NCBI GenBank assembly: GCA_003024785.1
Contig: PUQB01000916.1
Coordinates: 1 to 64,000, forward strand
Reading direction: 5' to 3'
DNA length: 64,000 bases
Source of the DNA: Selaginella tamariscina
Taxonomy: Eukaryota > Streptophyta > Lycopodiopsida > Selaginellales > Selaginellaceae
Below, in pieces: positions 10,669 to 21,899 of this stretch (position 1 is its first letter; every line of letters begins with the position of its first letter). A model generated the notes under the pieces. That model was not told the DNA's origin. It searched no databases and saw only the letters and a program-made list of their open reading frames with translations. The translations under genes were made by a program, and so were the position numbers.

Positions 10669-11544
10669 GCTTTTTATTATGTATATATAAACTGGTTTAG
10701 ACATATTTGAAAAATGGATTGTTCCAAACTCACACGAAATGGATACTTACTTATAGAGTAGATAATGCAAATGAGCTTGTGTATATATGTATTATTTTTT
10801 TTAATAAGTAGCCCTTATTTATAATTATTTTCAAATTTTGTAACGCTAAATATACGATAAAGATGATGTATTTTCTTTTATAGAATTATTATAATTGCAT
10901 TGCAAATGTTTTAAAATTTTGTAGCGCTTAATATACAATAAACATGGATTTTCTTCTATACCAAATTTTATAATTGCATTGGAAATGTTCACTCACTAAT
11001 TCTTTTTTTTTTTTTATCTTTAACAGAATATCAGTATAGGTTTCTTATCTCGCATTAAGAATCTTCATCTTAAGTTTAAAAACTAAATAATTATAAATTG
11101 TTTATTTCTAAATACTTTTATTTGAAGTTAAAGAAGCAACTATTATACGAGTTCCATTAACACATGTATTTGTGTTTGTGGTGTATACTGTACCCATGTA
11201 TTTACATGTTGAGCTTATATAAGTATTTATCTAAATGACGAGTTTTTTCAAATCAATAAAGTTTGTTTATACTGATGTGTGTATATATAGATATATAAAA
11301 CACATTTTAAGTCAAACGCACACACAACACAAACACTTGATTACCTTAAACACGTAAATTTTTGGATATGAATGTTATTAATTAATATTTCCTTTCAATA
11401 AATAGGTTTTAATATATGAATTTTTTCTCACGATTATATTATAATATATTGATATATTTTATAATGTATAAGGCACTCTCTTTTGAACTGAGATTGATCT
11501 CTAACATTAACATTAATTAATACCTTATACATAAGGATATCTTA
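10241..11544. other. AT-rich spacer, no gene
   Basis: Strongly AT-rich. It holds a (AC)n tract at 10,634-10,656 followed by (AT)n, and two similar blocks near 10,840 and 10,915 (AAATTTTGTAACGCTAAATATACGATAAA-like), which suggest a small local duplication. I see no coding or RNA gene. Confidence 0.5.
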
Positions 11545-12149
11545 GCCGTCGTGCTAGATGCAAGAACACGGAGCAACAGGGAGATCCTCGTTGAACAACT
11601 GCATGAAAATCTTCACTTGCACAGTTGAATGTAAATGTGGTGGCTCAAATTGTTTTTGGTGGTTTGATTATGGTGCCAGGCACCATATGACTATTAGAAA
11701 GACCTGGTTTAGTAGCCTTACCTTGCAGACCACATCACAAGCAATCAAGCCTGCCAACAGGGACATACTTGCTATTGTGGAATAGGAGATATCTTTATAT
11801 CTTCATTGCAAACTACAATTAGGGGAGTATTATTTGTTCTAAATATTGTTAAAATTTTCTTTTTGTGACTAGCTAGCTCATGCATAGATTTGTATAACAT
11901 TTGGAAAATCTGGAACAGATTTATTATAGAATGAAAGAAGTGTTGCATTTACTAAGATGGATATCATTTGGAGTCTAAGGTGTTTGAAGTAAACCATATT
12001 CAATACAATAGTCACCAACTTATACATCTTTGGCATCAAAGATTGGGTCATGTCAATCTTTGGTGGCTGAGAAAAATGTCAACTATGGTCCATGGGATGC
12101 ACATGCTTGTTGGATCAATATTGAAGGAGTGTGTTGGTTGCTATATAAG

Positions 12150-14052
12150 TGTGAGAGTTTTAATCCATAGGGTTAACATGTGGCAACATGTGGTTGCCAA
12201 GTGGCCTTCCAGCGTCAATTTTCTATGTGAGCAACACTAAGTTTTCTAAGATGATCTTAAGAGTCTGACTCAGATGCCTAATTAAACAGAAGACTTAGAG
12301 TAATACCCTAAGCCCCTAGAATGACCATCCCCAGAACCCTAAAGAATATCCCGAATATACTTTAAGATCCTATCCTAGTGGACCTACACATGCTCATGCC
12401 CTAACCTCATCAAAGAGATGTGCTTTACACATACCCCCTAACAAAGCTAAAGCATCGTCACTTACCCCTTAAGGAATCACCCTCATCCAAGAGGACAACC
12501 CCTTTAGGGCAATAAGGGGTACCCTGAACCACGGCTAACCCCTAAGGGTTTGAGTGGCCAAGTCACACTCTAGACCTAGGGCTAGTACTTAGTGAGGACA
12601 CAAGTGTGCGCCGTAGGCAAACATGAATGTTCTGTTAAGCAAACTCCCTAAGGCTAGGTTTGGATAACCCTAAGTACATGACTTTGCAAGTACCTCACGA
12701 AGGGCTCCTACTAACAAGTTTAGGTTGTTCAACCCTTGGATCCCAAGGAGAACACTAGTGAGGACACAAGTGTGCGCCGTAGGCGAACACGAGTGTTTTG
12801 CTAAGCAAACTCCCTAAGGCTAGGTTCGGATAACCCTAAGTACATGACCTTGCGAGTGCCTCACGAAAGGGCTCCTGCTAACAAGTTTAAGTTGTTCAAC
12901 CCTTGGATCCCAAGGAGAACACTCCCCTAGCCAAGTGTGCCAAAGCACACCTAGTTATGAGACCTAACCTCCCTCGGGTCGATCCCCAAGGCTTAGCCCT
13001 AATGCAAGCATAAGCATGCCTATTTGCCAGAGTATCCAACCCCTTAGCAAAACCCAAGACACAACCCCAAATGGCATGCCTCGGGCATTGTATCGCGTGA
13101 CGTCTAGCCTAGTGTCACATCTTCATGTGACACTGCCTTCCACAATGTGGGTTATCATGCCATAACCCTGAAGTTGCACCAAGTGCCACAAACGTGGCTC
13201 CTAAATGCCAACTCTAGAATCCTTTAGTGAACCCTCAGGAATTAGGCAACGTGAACCCGTTAAACAAGATCCCATGCTCACAGTTGGACAAGGACACGGA
13301 TGTGCCTTGCTTGGCCATGAGTGCTACACCTAGCTTGATGTGGAGGAGGAGGCTAGAGATAAGCCTCAACCTCTGCCTCTTGGAACGTGCATTATGACAA
13401 GACCTCCCAGGCATGGATTCGCTAACGTTAAGGGTAAGCTACCCCGAATGTGGGATATACCCCTGTCATCTGGAAGTTAGGGCAATACAATAGAGGGTTG
13501 TGCCTTGACGACACAAGCTAGAGCTTACACCGAGAGAAGAGTAACGAGCTCAGTCATGAACCTAGGAACCCTCACTCCTACGTACTCTACTTATTTATGT
13601 GACGGAAGCCCCCCCCCCCCCCCCCTCTCTTTTTCTAAATGTTTAAGTGGGCTGGCACGAAATTAGCTAGCCCCTTATTAAGTTAATGAGAGAGTGTTTA
13701 ACTTAGCTTAACTCTAACCCTAAAACCCTACCCAAGGGGTGGGGGTTTTTAGGGTGTGGTTAGGGCAACCCTAGGGGTGTTCCTAACCCTATTAAACACG
13801 TCAAACTCATCTACATTAACCAATCAGCTTAACTGAGACATCAAAATTGGGGGTGAGTTTCTAGAAGGTAATTTTAGCTTCGCTTAAAGTTTCTTACAAA
13901 TACCTAATGACACCCGGCTGAACCATCACCAGATACTCAAGTGCACTAAGCGGGCCTGTTTCCTACTACATCTAGGGTCTATCAACATAGTACAGTAGTA
14001 ACAACAGTCAACGTCCAAAGTAAAGGGTCGAGTCATAGTAAAAACTATGACA
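12150..14052 (+). mobile_element. Solo LTR, about 1.9 kb, nested in the copia element
   Basis: Starts TGTGAGAG and ends ACTATGACA, so it has TG...CA ends, and is flanked by a perfect 5-bp duplication ATAAG (12,145-12,149 and 14,053-14,057). Taking it out restores the copia reading frame across the site: the integrase zinc region ...CVGCYIS continues as KQRRTHVPK. The interior is non-coding and Pro/Leu-codon-like by composition (many CCTAA, AACCC words), contains a 17-base C run at 13,609-13,625 and a 166-bp tandem repeat. A second, rearranged copy lies at 18,487-20,022. The internal part of the parent retrotransposon is not present in the window, so its family is unknown. Confidence 0.85.
12591..12922 (+). 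repeat. 166-bp tandem repeat, two units, inside the solo LTR
   Basis: Units begin at 12,591 and 12,757 with AGTGAGGACACAAGTGTGCG and end with CAAGGAGAACACT. They differ by a modest number of substitutions, mainly A/G and C/T. Tandem units in LTRs often carry promoter elements; that role here is only inference. Confidence 0.8.
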
Positions 14053-15529
14053 ATAAGTAAACAAAGAAGAACACATGTACCCAAACAAGCTCAATTCCAT
14101 GTGAATCAAGCTTTGTAGTTGGTGCATTTGGACTTATTAGAATGCTTTAATGTCTCATCTTGAGGCCATTGATACTTCATGCTTTTAATGGACGAGTTTA
14201 CTAAGAAAATATTTGTATATTTACTGCGTTGTAAGTTTGATACATTTTTACAATTAAAGATTTGGCATACACTTGTAGAGAACATCACAAGCTTGAAACT
14301 TCAAAGGATTCAAATAGATTATGGTGGAGAGTTTGTAAGTAATGAGTTCAAGGCTTATTTTTAAGAACACAACATTGAAGTTCAACTTGTAATTCCTCAT
14401 GAGCATTTTTAAAATGGTGTTGTGAGGCATAAACTTCAAACAGTAAAAGATGTTGCTAAAGGCATGGTACAACGCCATGAGATCCCACCCAAGTTTTGGT
14501 CAAAAGTTCTAAAAATTATTATATATGTACAAAATCTCCTTTTCACCAAAGTCTTGAGCAACATCACTCTAGAGGAGGCATGGTTAGGAGCCAAATCTAG
14601 TGTATATCATCTTCATGCTTTTGGTTGTTTGTGTTTCTTATTTGTGACTATAGAAAAAAGAACTGGGAAATGGGCATTAAAATGGATGATGCTTGAATAT
14701 GATCATGCCACTAAGAATTATTGACTTGTGAATGTATGGATTGGGGTTACAATTACTTAAAGAAGTGTACAATTTTTAGAAGGTCCATTTGCAACCCCCT
14801 TCTTAAATATTTTTAAAGGATGTGGAGTAATTTCAGTTTTAAGAAATATTACATCTTTTAAGAATGTTGAATGATTCCAAATCCCTAACCAACGACAAGA
14901 AGTTAGTGTCAAACCACATAATTCTAATGTTATGGATAGTCAACACTCAAACATTGACAACCTAGTTGACTAGTTTTATGACACTGGTAATAATGATGGA
15001 TGGTTTAATGACAATTAGTCAACATTCATGCGTTGGTAATGATGTTATTCAGGATGGTAGTCAAGTACTCATAGTCTTTGAGGGGACTTGTAGATATGCT
15101 CTTAAGTACCTCTAGAGATATGAGGCATGCATGGCTGTGTGTCTAGAGCCTTAGTCATACCAAGAGGCAATGGTAAGCCCAAAAGTAAAAAATGGCAAGA
15201 AGAATTTGATTCTCTAATGGAGAATAACATGTGGGAATTTGTCCTAGAACTTGTGAATTGTCCAATAGTCTCATGCATGTGGATCTACAAGTATAAGCTA
15301 GATGAACATGGAAATGTGATAACTTACTTAGTAGCTCATGGATTTTCTTAGACACAAGGAGTGATGTTTTCTCTCATGTTCTGAAAATGACATCTATATG
15401 TCTAGTGCTATAGTTGATAGCAACATGGAATCTAGAGCTTATCAAATGGATATGAAAAATGCCTTTCTCAATGGTGAATTGGAAACAATCTATATGAGAT
15501 AATCACCAAGATTGGTTAAAACACATAAT

Positions 15530-15800
15530 TAGTGAAAAAAACTATCACTTAACTATTGTTTGAAATAACAATGTTAAAATATTTATTAATTTATAATCTA
15601 CTTAGTCTTAACAATTTTAATGTCTATCTATTTATTTATTTAGAATCTCATTCATAAATTAAAAGTGTTGCATTTCCATATTGAATTATAACATAGTTTG
15701 ATGTTGTCATAACATTTAAATTTTATTAAATTATGATTTATTAAAGCTTAGAAGGACTTGTAATTGTTTGTTTTTTAAACTAAAGTATTATATGTACTAA
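15530..15800 (-). repeat. AT-rich dispersed repeat, partial reverse copy (copy D)
   Basis: Reverse complement contains ACATCAAACTATGTTATAAT, GGAAATGCAAC and TTTATGAATGAGAT in the same order as copy A near 2,415-2,510. Only this part is recognisable. It lies between the copia and hAT remnants. Confidence 0.55.
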
Positions 15801-16055
15801 ATTTATAGACTAGTGCACTATTAAAATAAAAGCTCTTAATAATTATTTATTCATATTAGCCAACATGTCTTTAATATGACCAATAGTAACTTGCAGCTAA
15901 AGTGTGCTATGTGCATTGGTCCACAAACCTAATATACAGGTTTGTTGATATTTATGTTGGATAAAAACCTTGTATGAATGATTTTCTCAAATTTGAATTG
16001 ACTTGAGCCTTTTGCTACATATTTGCAAATGGTTTATTTTTAAACATAAAAGGGC

Positions 16056-18486
16056 TCACATTGTAAAGGCATGCATGTAGTGAACTGAGTCTTTCCACTT
16101 ACCAAGAGCTCTTTTAAAGATAAATGTTTCAATAAGTGGCCCTTCTAAGTTGATCATGACAAATTTGTTTATTGTTGTAGTGTAAAGCTTATTTTTAAAC
16201 ATTCTCTTTAATAGATTAATCATATTAAATCCACGCTCGCAATTAGCAATGTTGATGATGATTTTTACAAAGTTAAGAAACTTGTTCATCCAAGCTAATG
16301 GCCATGAATAACTCCTCACATATTAATAAGACCTCTTCAATAGTTGTAAGTTTTGATAACATATATTCTTCAAGAATTGAAGATAAGTTCATAATATTAT
16401 TCACTAACTCTTCTTTTACATGTTGTGGTGCTCAATGAGTTCTTTTAGCTTAGCAACTCCATAACACACAATCTTCATTTGTAAAGTCTCTTCACACTTG
16501 TGATTAGATTTCTAAGGTGTTTGGGATTTAAATCAAATAAAGCAAGTGTTATAATTGGCTCTCAAGGATATTTACAAGACTAAAGTAGACAAATCTTTAC
16601 ATGACAAATAATGATTATGCAACTCATTGAGCTTGTGCGTCAAGGATTACTTCAAGTTTTTAATAATTAATGACACTTGTGAATAAATGAAGGAATTCGT
16701 CTATTTTGTTTCTAAAGAGCTTGAGTAAAATGGAGCTGTCATGACCCGATACAAGATACAGGATATGGGATACAAGATTCAGCCTACATGATATACCTAT
16801 AGGATATGCCTACGAAACATGCCTATAGGATATACATGCTGGATATGCCTACAGGATATACCTACAAGATATGCTTATAGGATAAGGTCACCATTTTTAG
16901 CTAGTGACTAAATTAGGCTCATAACTAGATTAGCTCTTGGAGTTGTGAGCATAAAAGCTCCAACCTAATTGTTATACAATCAATTACTATCAACACCAGT
17001 CATTCTACGATCATTTTTTGTTCCTTGTTCTTGTCTTGCTCCTTACCTCCTGCTCTTGTTTTGTTCCTGGTTCTCATCTTGCTCCTAATTCCTAGTTCCT
17101 GTTCTGTTCCTGTCTTGTTCCTAATCCTTGTCCTGTTCCTGAGTCAAACCTCCTTACTCTTGGATCATGGCTTGACATGAGCCTCTTATGAAGATAGAAC
17201 ATGAATTTGATTACGCAACCTCAATATGAATTTGATTACACAACATTGAGGTTGCATAGGATTTAAGGCACTAAGTGGTTAGCTGACAAAGAGCTATTAG
17301 GACATTTTGCAAGTCTTTACAACATGTCATCTAGATGGTTTAGAATCAATTCACAAATTAGGCTTAGAGTTTTATATCAAAGAAGTTAAGAACATTCAAG
17401 AACATCTACCTTTTCCAATTTTTAAAAGATATTATAATGATCATGACTGAAGTCTTGAGTTTCAAAAGAAAACTATCAACATCAAGGTTGTGACAGGGCT
17501 ATGTAAAGTAGCCATAATAAAGATCCAACTTTACTACTTGGATAACAAGATTGATTCAAGTCACACATAAATATCAAAAGATTGATAGTGCTCCGTAAGG
17601 AGCCAAGACCTTCATCAACACAACCAACTTAAGCAATATGCTCTTGATTATTTATAAACATAGATGCAAATGCATGCTAGAATACCAATGCCTCTTGTAA
17701 ATCCTCCCCACTCATGCATTTAAGCATCTCCATATCCATGTAAGTGTTTCCTTCGATTGCACCTTTGAGTGCAACTAAAAAACCATTTTACCATTTGAAA
17801 TAGTTATTGGTTAACATTTGTTATTGAGTAAGTTCACATTACATAATCCCTAAATAGATTGTTTTCAAATTTAGAATGTCGTTTTACGTAACATAGAAAA
17901 TTAGATGCTTAGTCACGTTGGAAAAAAATTATTAAAATATAAATAATTCTAAGACAAAAGCTTATCTTATATCCATAGACTTGTTGACCATTATTCAGAA
18001 ATGGGGGCTTACCTTCACTTTTGTAAGACTGTCATTTCTAGTTACATCCCTAATGACAAAGATAAACTTTGAGCAAGTCATATCACTTGCATCTTTAGAA
18101 AATTCATGTTATCATTCAACCTTTCAAGTTGAATTATATTTAAAAACTTCATAAATAGAAGAAACTTTTTAACCATGAAATATGCACACATGAATAATAA
18201 CACGCCCTTCTCAACCTCATGAAGGTGTATGATAATGCTATTTACAATCGATTGTTGCTTGCCCTTCTTTACTTCCTACATACAAATGTTGTATCATGCT
18301 TATTAATACTGCCATGGGAATGAAGGCTTAATACCTTTGTTTGTTTTTTCCAAATGGGCTCTTGCACTTGGGGTTGATTTACAAATGATGCACCGCAATA
18401 ACCCTTTCTCATCATCATGCTCAACCCATATGGTACTTGCCCCTCTAGGCTTCTTAAAAGAGGACATTCATCACCTTCATATACAC
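16056..18486 (-). mobile_element. hAT-superfamily transposase remnant
   Basis: The best-preserved piece is at 16,056-16,319 (minus). It reads NIANCERGFNMINLLKRMFK, then KLYTTTINKFVMINLEGPLI and ALGKWKD. This is the hAT C-terminal dimerisation region of the ZNF862/KIAA1586-like branch (usual form ...CERGFS.MNRIK...R....L..LM.I.IEGP). At the other end, near 18,360-18,410 (minus), LLRCIICKSTPSARA resembles the N-terminal TTF-type zinc finger of the same branch. Everything between is full of stops, so the transposase is dead. A 441-bp solo LTR-like insert interrupts it at 16,737-17,177. Terminal inverted repeats and target duplications were not found. Confidence 0.55.
16737..17177 (+). mobile_element. 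Putative 441-bp solo LTR within the hAT remnant
   Basis: Starts TGTCATGACC and ends GCTTGACA, an inverted end pair TGTCA/TGACA. The flanks are GGAGC and TGAGC, a 5-bp duplication with one mismatch. The first 150 bp contain degenerate repeats of GGATATGCCTATA type. A TATA-like CATAAAAG lies at about 16,951 and a pyrimidine-rich tract of CTTGCTCCT/CTTGTTCCT words spans 17,020-17,150. No internal domain remains. The call rests on the ends and the disruption of the hAT sequence. Confidence 0.55.
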
Positions 18487-20022
18487 TGTTAGAGTTTTAT
18501 TCTGAAGGGTCAACATGTGGGCACACGTGGCTATCAAGTGGTCATTCAGCATTAACTACCTATGTGAATGACGCTAAGTTTGTTAAGACAACCCAGAGTC
18601 TAACTTAAACTGCCCAAAATAGTCCCCTGGACTGATTATCCCCTAAATCCTAGATGATAATCCAAGTAAACTTTAGGATGCTACTCCAAGAGACTTTAAT
18701 AAACTCGTGTCCTAAACTACGAAAGAAACATGTTTTATACATACCCATGTGACAAAGCTAAGCATTGTCGCTTAGGAACACCTCATCCATAAGTATAACT
18801 TTTAGGGCGATGAGGGTACCTTGACCCATGACTAACACATAAGGGTTTGAGCACCTCACAAGTAGGAGGGGGGGGAAAGGGGGCTCCATCATGGAAATAA
18901 AATAAGGCAATTGTAGAGAGTTTTTGAGTCCATAAGTGATCATTTATTCTTATACCAATGTAAGCTTTAACTTGTGTCATCCATACACAACCCATATTAT
19001 GACACTCTCATTTTTAGTGCATAAGGGTACACCTAAGGTTGTTCAACCCTTATCGTTAACAAATCTGTGCCTAGGAGGTCCTGTTGGAGCACATGTTCCA
19101 AAGAAGGTTGAGGCATCTTCTCCACATCAAGTTAAAAGTAACACTCACAACTATAAGAAATCTTCATACTTTGTCCAATTATGAACGTGAAATCTTGGCT
19201 GATATGTCTTCTTTACCATGTTTTTAAAGGTTCATAAAGAAGGGGTTCCAGGATTGGCATTTACAAATTAAATTTGTGGTATCAAGTGTAGCCTTATTTG
19301 AGGGGCTAATATGACGAAATAGCCCACAATCTTAAGAAATAGTGTCATATACATGTGGATGGCGCACAATACAATGCACAAGGCCACAACCTTAAGGGTT
19401 GTGTCATGGGTTTGATACTGAGGTTGAATATCTTAACAAGCAAGTGCTTGTGCCACATCAAAGTGTTAAGCCTTGGGCATTTGAGGGAGGTTAGGTTTAT
19501 ACTGATAAGCACACTTGGCTAGGGGTGAATGAGGATGTGTAAACATGTTTAGGAGATGAACAACCTAACTCATTAACAAGAGCCCTTTCTTGACGCACTC
19601 ACAAATTATTTACTTAAGGTTCTCCAAGCCTTAGAGGATTTGCTTAATAAAACACACTCATGTTCACCTTTGGTGCACACTCGTGTCCCTCACTAAGTAC
19701 TAGCCTTCAGACTAGGGTACATCTTAGCCAGGTTAGCACATAAAGCTAGATGAGTTAGCTTACTTAAACTAACTTTTGGTTTTAGGGCGTGGGTTAAAGC
19801 ACCCTAGGGTTAGGTCAACCTAGGAGTGTCTTTAACCGTATTTGACACGCCAAACTCATAGAACACACGCATGAACAGGAAGAGACAAGTTTCACCTTCA
19901 TCAAAGTTTTTTGAAGGTATTATGACAATTAGTCAAACCACCCTAGGCTATTTTTCATTTTGACACAAATTACAATAAGGAAATAACACAAATAAAGGAT
20001 AATCATAGTAAAAACTATGACA
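18487..20022 (+). mobile_element. Second, rearranged copy of the 1.9-kb LTR family
   Basis: Begins TGTTAGAGTTTTATTC and ends CATAGTAAAAACTATGACA, matching the two ends of the solo LTR at 12,150-14,052. 18,487-18,860 and 19,740-20,022 match it in direct orientation. 19,440-19,710 matches the 12,580-12,960 part in reverse orientation, so the middle has been inverted or rebuilt. About 18,880-19,300 is unrelated or too diverged to match. No exact target duplication is visible (flanks TACAC and AATAC). Confidence 0.7.
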
Positions 20023-21880
20023 AATACAACTTAGGGATTAATTTAGATATTGATTAATTAATTATAAGTAGTATGATTGATATATATTTATAATAAATGA
20101 CCAACATTACATTACAGCTATACATTATATTATCATGCATCAATTGGTTTCTTTCTTTTATATTAAAACAAAACATTGTAGCTTTTAATATAATCAAAAT
20201 TAAATTAAGTTTTCATTAACAAAGACTATTATTATTAAAAAATAATAATAATAATATTAATTTTTTAAGCTTAGTTTTGTAATACATTTATAACCATATA
20301 AAACTTATTTAGAATTGATAATTTAGTGAATGATTTGGTATGAATCTTATCATCAAATTTTAAGTAATGTTTTTTATCATCATATTATTCCATCTCATGC
20401 AGCAACACATAATTTTAAATTTAAAATTTATATCATATACATTGTCAAAAATTAAAAGTTGTTAGTTATTGTTACATTTTTAAATACATTCTTAACTTCT
20501 TATAAACTATTGAACACTATAACATAAATAGTTATCAAATTAGTTTGTTTTAAGCTAAGAATTATTATTAATAAACAATGAACTTTTTTATATATAATCA
20601 TTCAAAATTTACAAAAATCATCAAATGTGATTCTTCATTATACATGATTTTTTTATATTTATTTTAGTTTAAATTTGACACAACCAAACATTGTAGTACT
20701 TAATTACACTTGCAGCATTTTAAATAATCAAAATTAATTTTTTAAGTAAAGAATGATTTGTGTGATAATATTTTCATATAATGTATATATTGTCTTTGTT
20801 ACAATTAAATATGTTATTGTTATTAGAATTTTATTGATAATATAAATAAAATGTATTAAGTTATTGTGAATAAGTTGAGTAAACATTAAAGTATAGTATA
20901 ATTAAATAGTGGTGCAAAATTTTATAAATCACTAAATGATTTACCAACTAGCTAAATTTTATAACTTCAAAATTGTTATCAAATATTAAGTGTCAAATCT
21001 TTTGATAGTGTGGAGAATTATTTTTATTAATAAACTAGTAACATGTCCATTGTGGGTGTTTAATAATTAATAAATCCTTAATGTAGTTGTTATCCATAAC
21101 TTAATAAATTTATTTCTAAACTGATTCTTAACATAATTATTATTCTTAATCTAATTTATTTATGAGTTAAACATTTAAGTTAGTTATTTGTTTAATTTAT
21201 CATGATTTAGGTTTACCATAACTTACAAGTTATGTATAAGCTAAATCTTTAAGCCAATTGTCATCTAATTTATCTTAATTTATGTTTATCCATGCTTAAT
21301 GTTTGGACTTATCTATTTATTTAAATTATTCTTAACTTAATGAATTTATTCTTAAATTAGACCTTTAACTTAATTATTTATAAATTTAATTATTATCCTT
21401 AACCCCACAGACTCAATAAGATTTTAAAAATGATGTTAATATAGTTTAGGATTTAAAATGTTGGATGAGTGTTGAGTGTTGATAATAATGATAGATTAAA
21501 TAAACTTATTATATAAGATAATGAACTTTCTTATTATACTATAATATTCTTTTAAATTTCTTTTCATATTTATAACAAAGTGTGAGTATAAGTAAAGATA
21601 CATAATCTAGTACTATTTTAATACTTAAGTGTATTTCATTGTTTTATTAGTTCTTTTTAATTAGTTTTTAATATTATTTAATTAATTATTTTCTTAAGTG
21701 AAACCATTCGCAGCAAAAATCAACCACAATTTAATATTAAATAATTATAAAAACTATTAAATTAAATTATTAAACTAACAATGACAGTAAATTACAATTT
21801 GTAATTACATGCAAACAAAGTCAATGGTCACTGTCTAACCCAAAAAGGATACAGAGATATACAGAGACATACACGTACAC
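20023..21880. other. AT-rich spacer, no gene
   Basis: Very AT-rich, with many TTAA and AATTA words and weak internal repetition (around 21,060-21,400, words of TTATCCTTAA/TTATTCTTAA type). No coding frame, RNA gene or LTR ends found. Confidence 0.5.
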
Positions 21881-21899
21881 ATGTACATCTATCGTCTTG

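Larger units (their letters stand above)
11545..15520 (+). mobile_element. Degenerate Ty1/copia element (protease, integrase, start of RT)
   Basis: Blocks in copia order on the plus strand. First comes a protease-like block WWFDYGARHHMT (about 11,660), where the family has a D-S-G-A catalytic site, so the active site is altered (DYGA). Next is a GAG-pre-integrase block with LWHQRLGHVN (about 12,030) and the first zinc-binding Cys. After the nested solo LTR come the integrase core (LLMDEFTKKIFVYLL; IQIDYGGEFVSNEFK; later PPKFWSKVL and FGCLCFL) and RT entry (KKWQEEFDSLMENNMWEFV; YQMDMKNAFLNGELE at about 15,445). Stops and frame changes occur throughout, and the RT palm, RNase H and LTRs are missing. 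This is a dead, 3'-truncated element; it is not continuous with the copia remnant at position 1. Confidence 0.85.
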
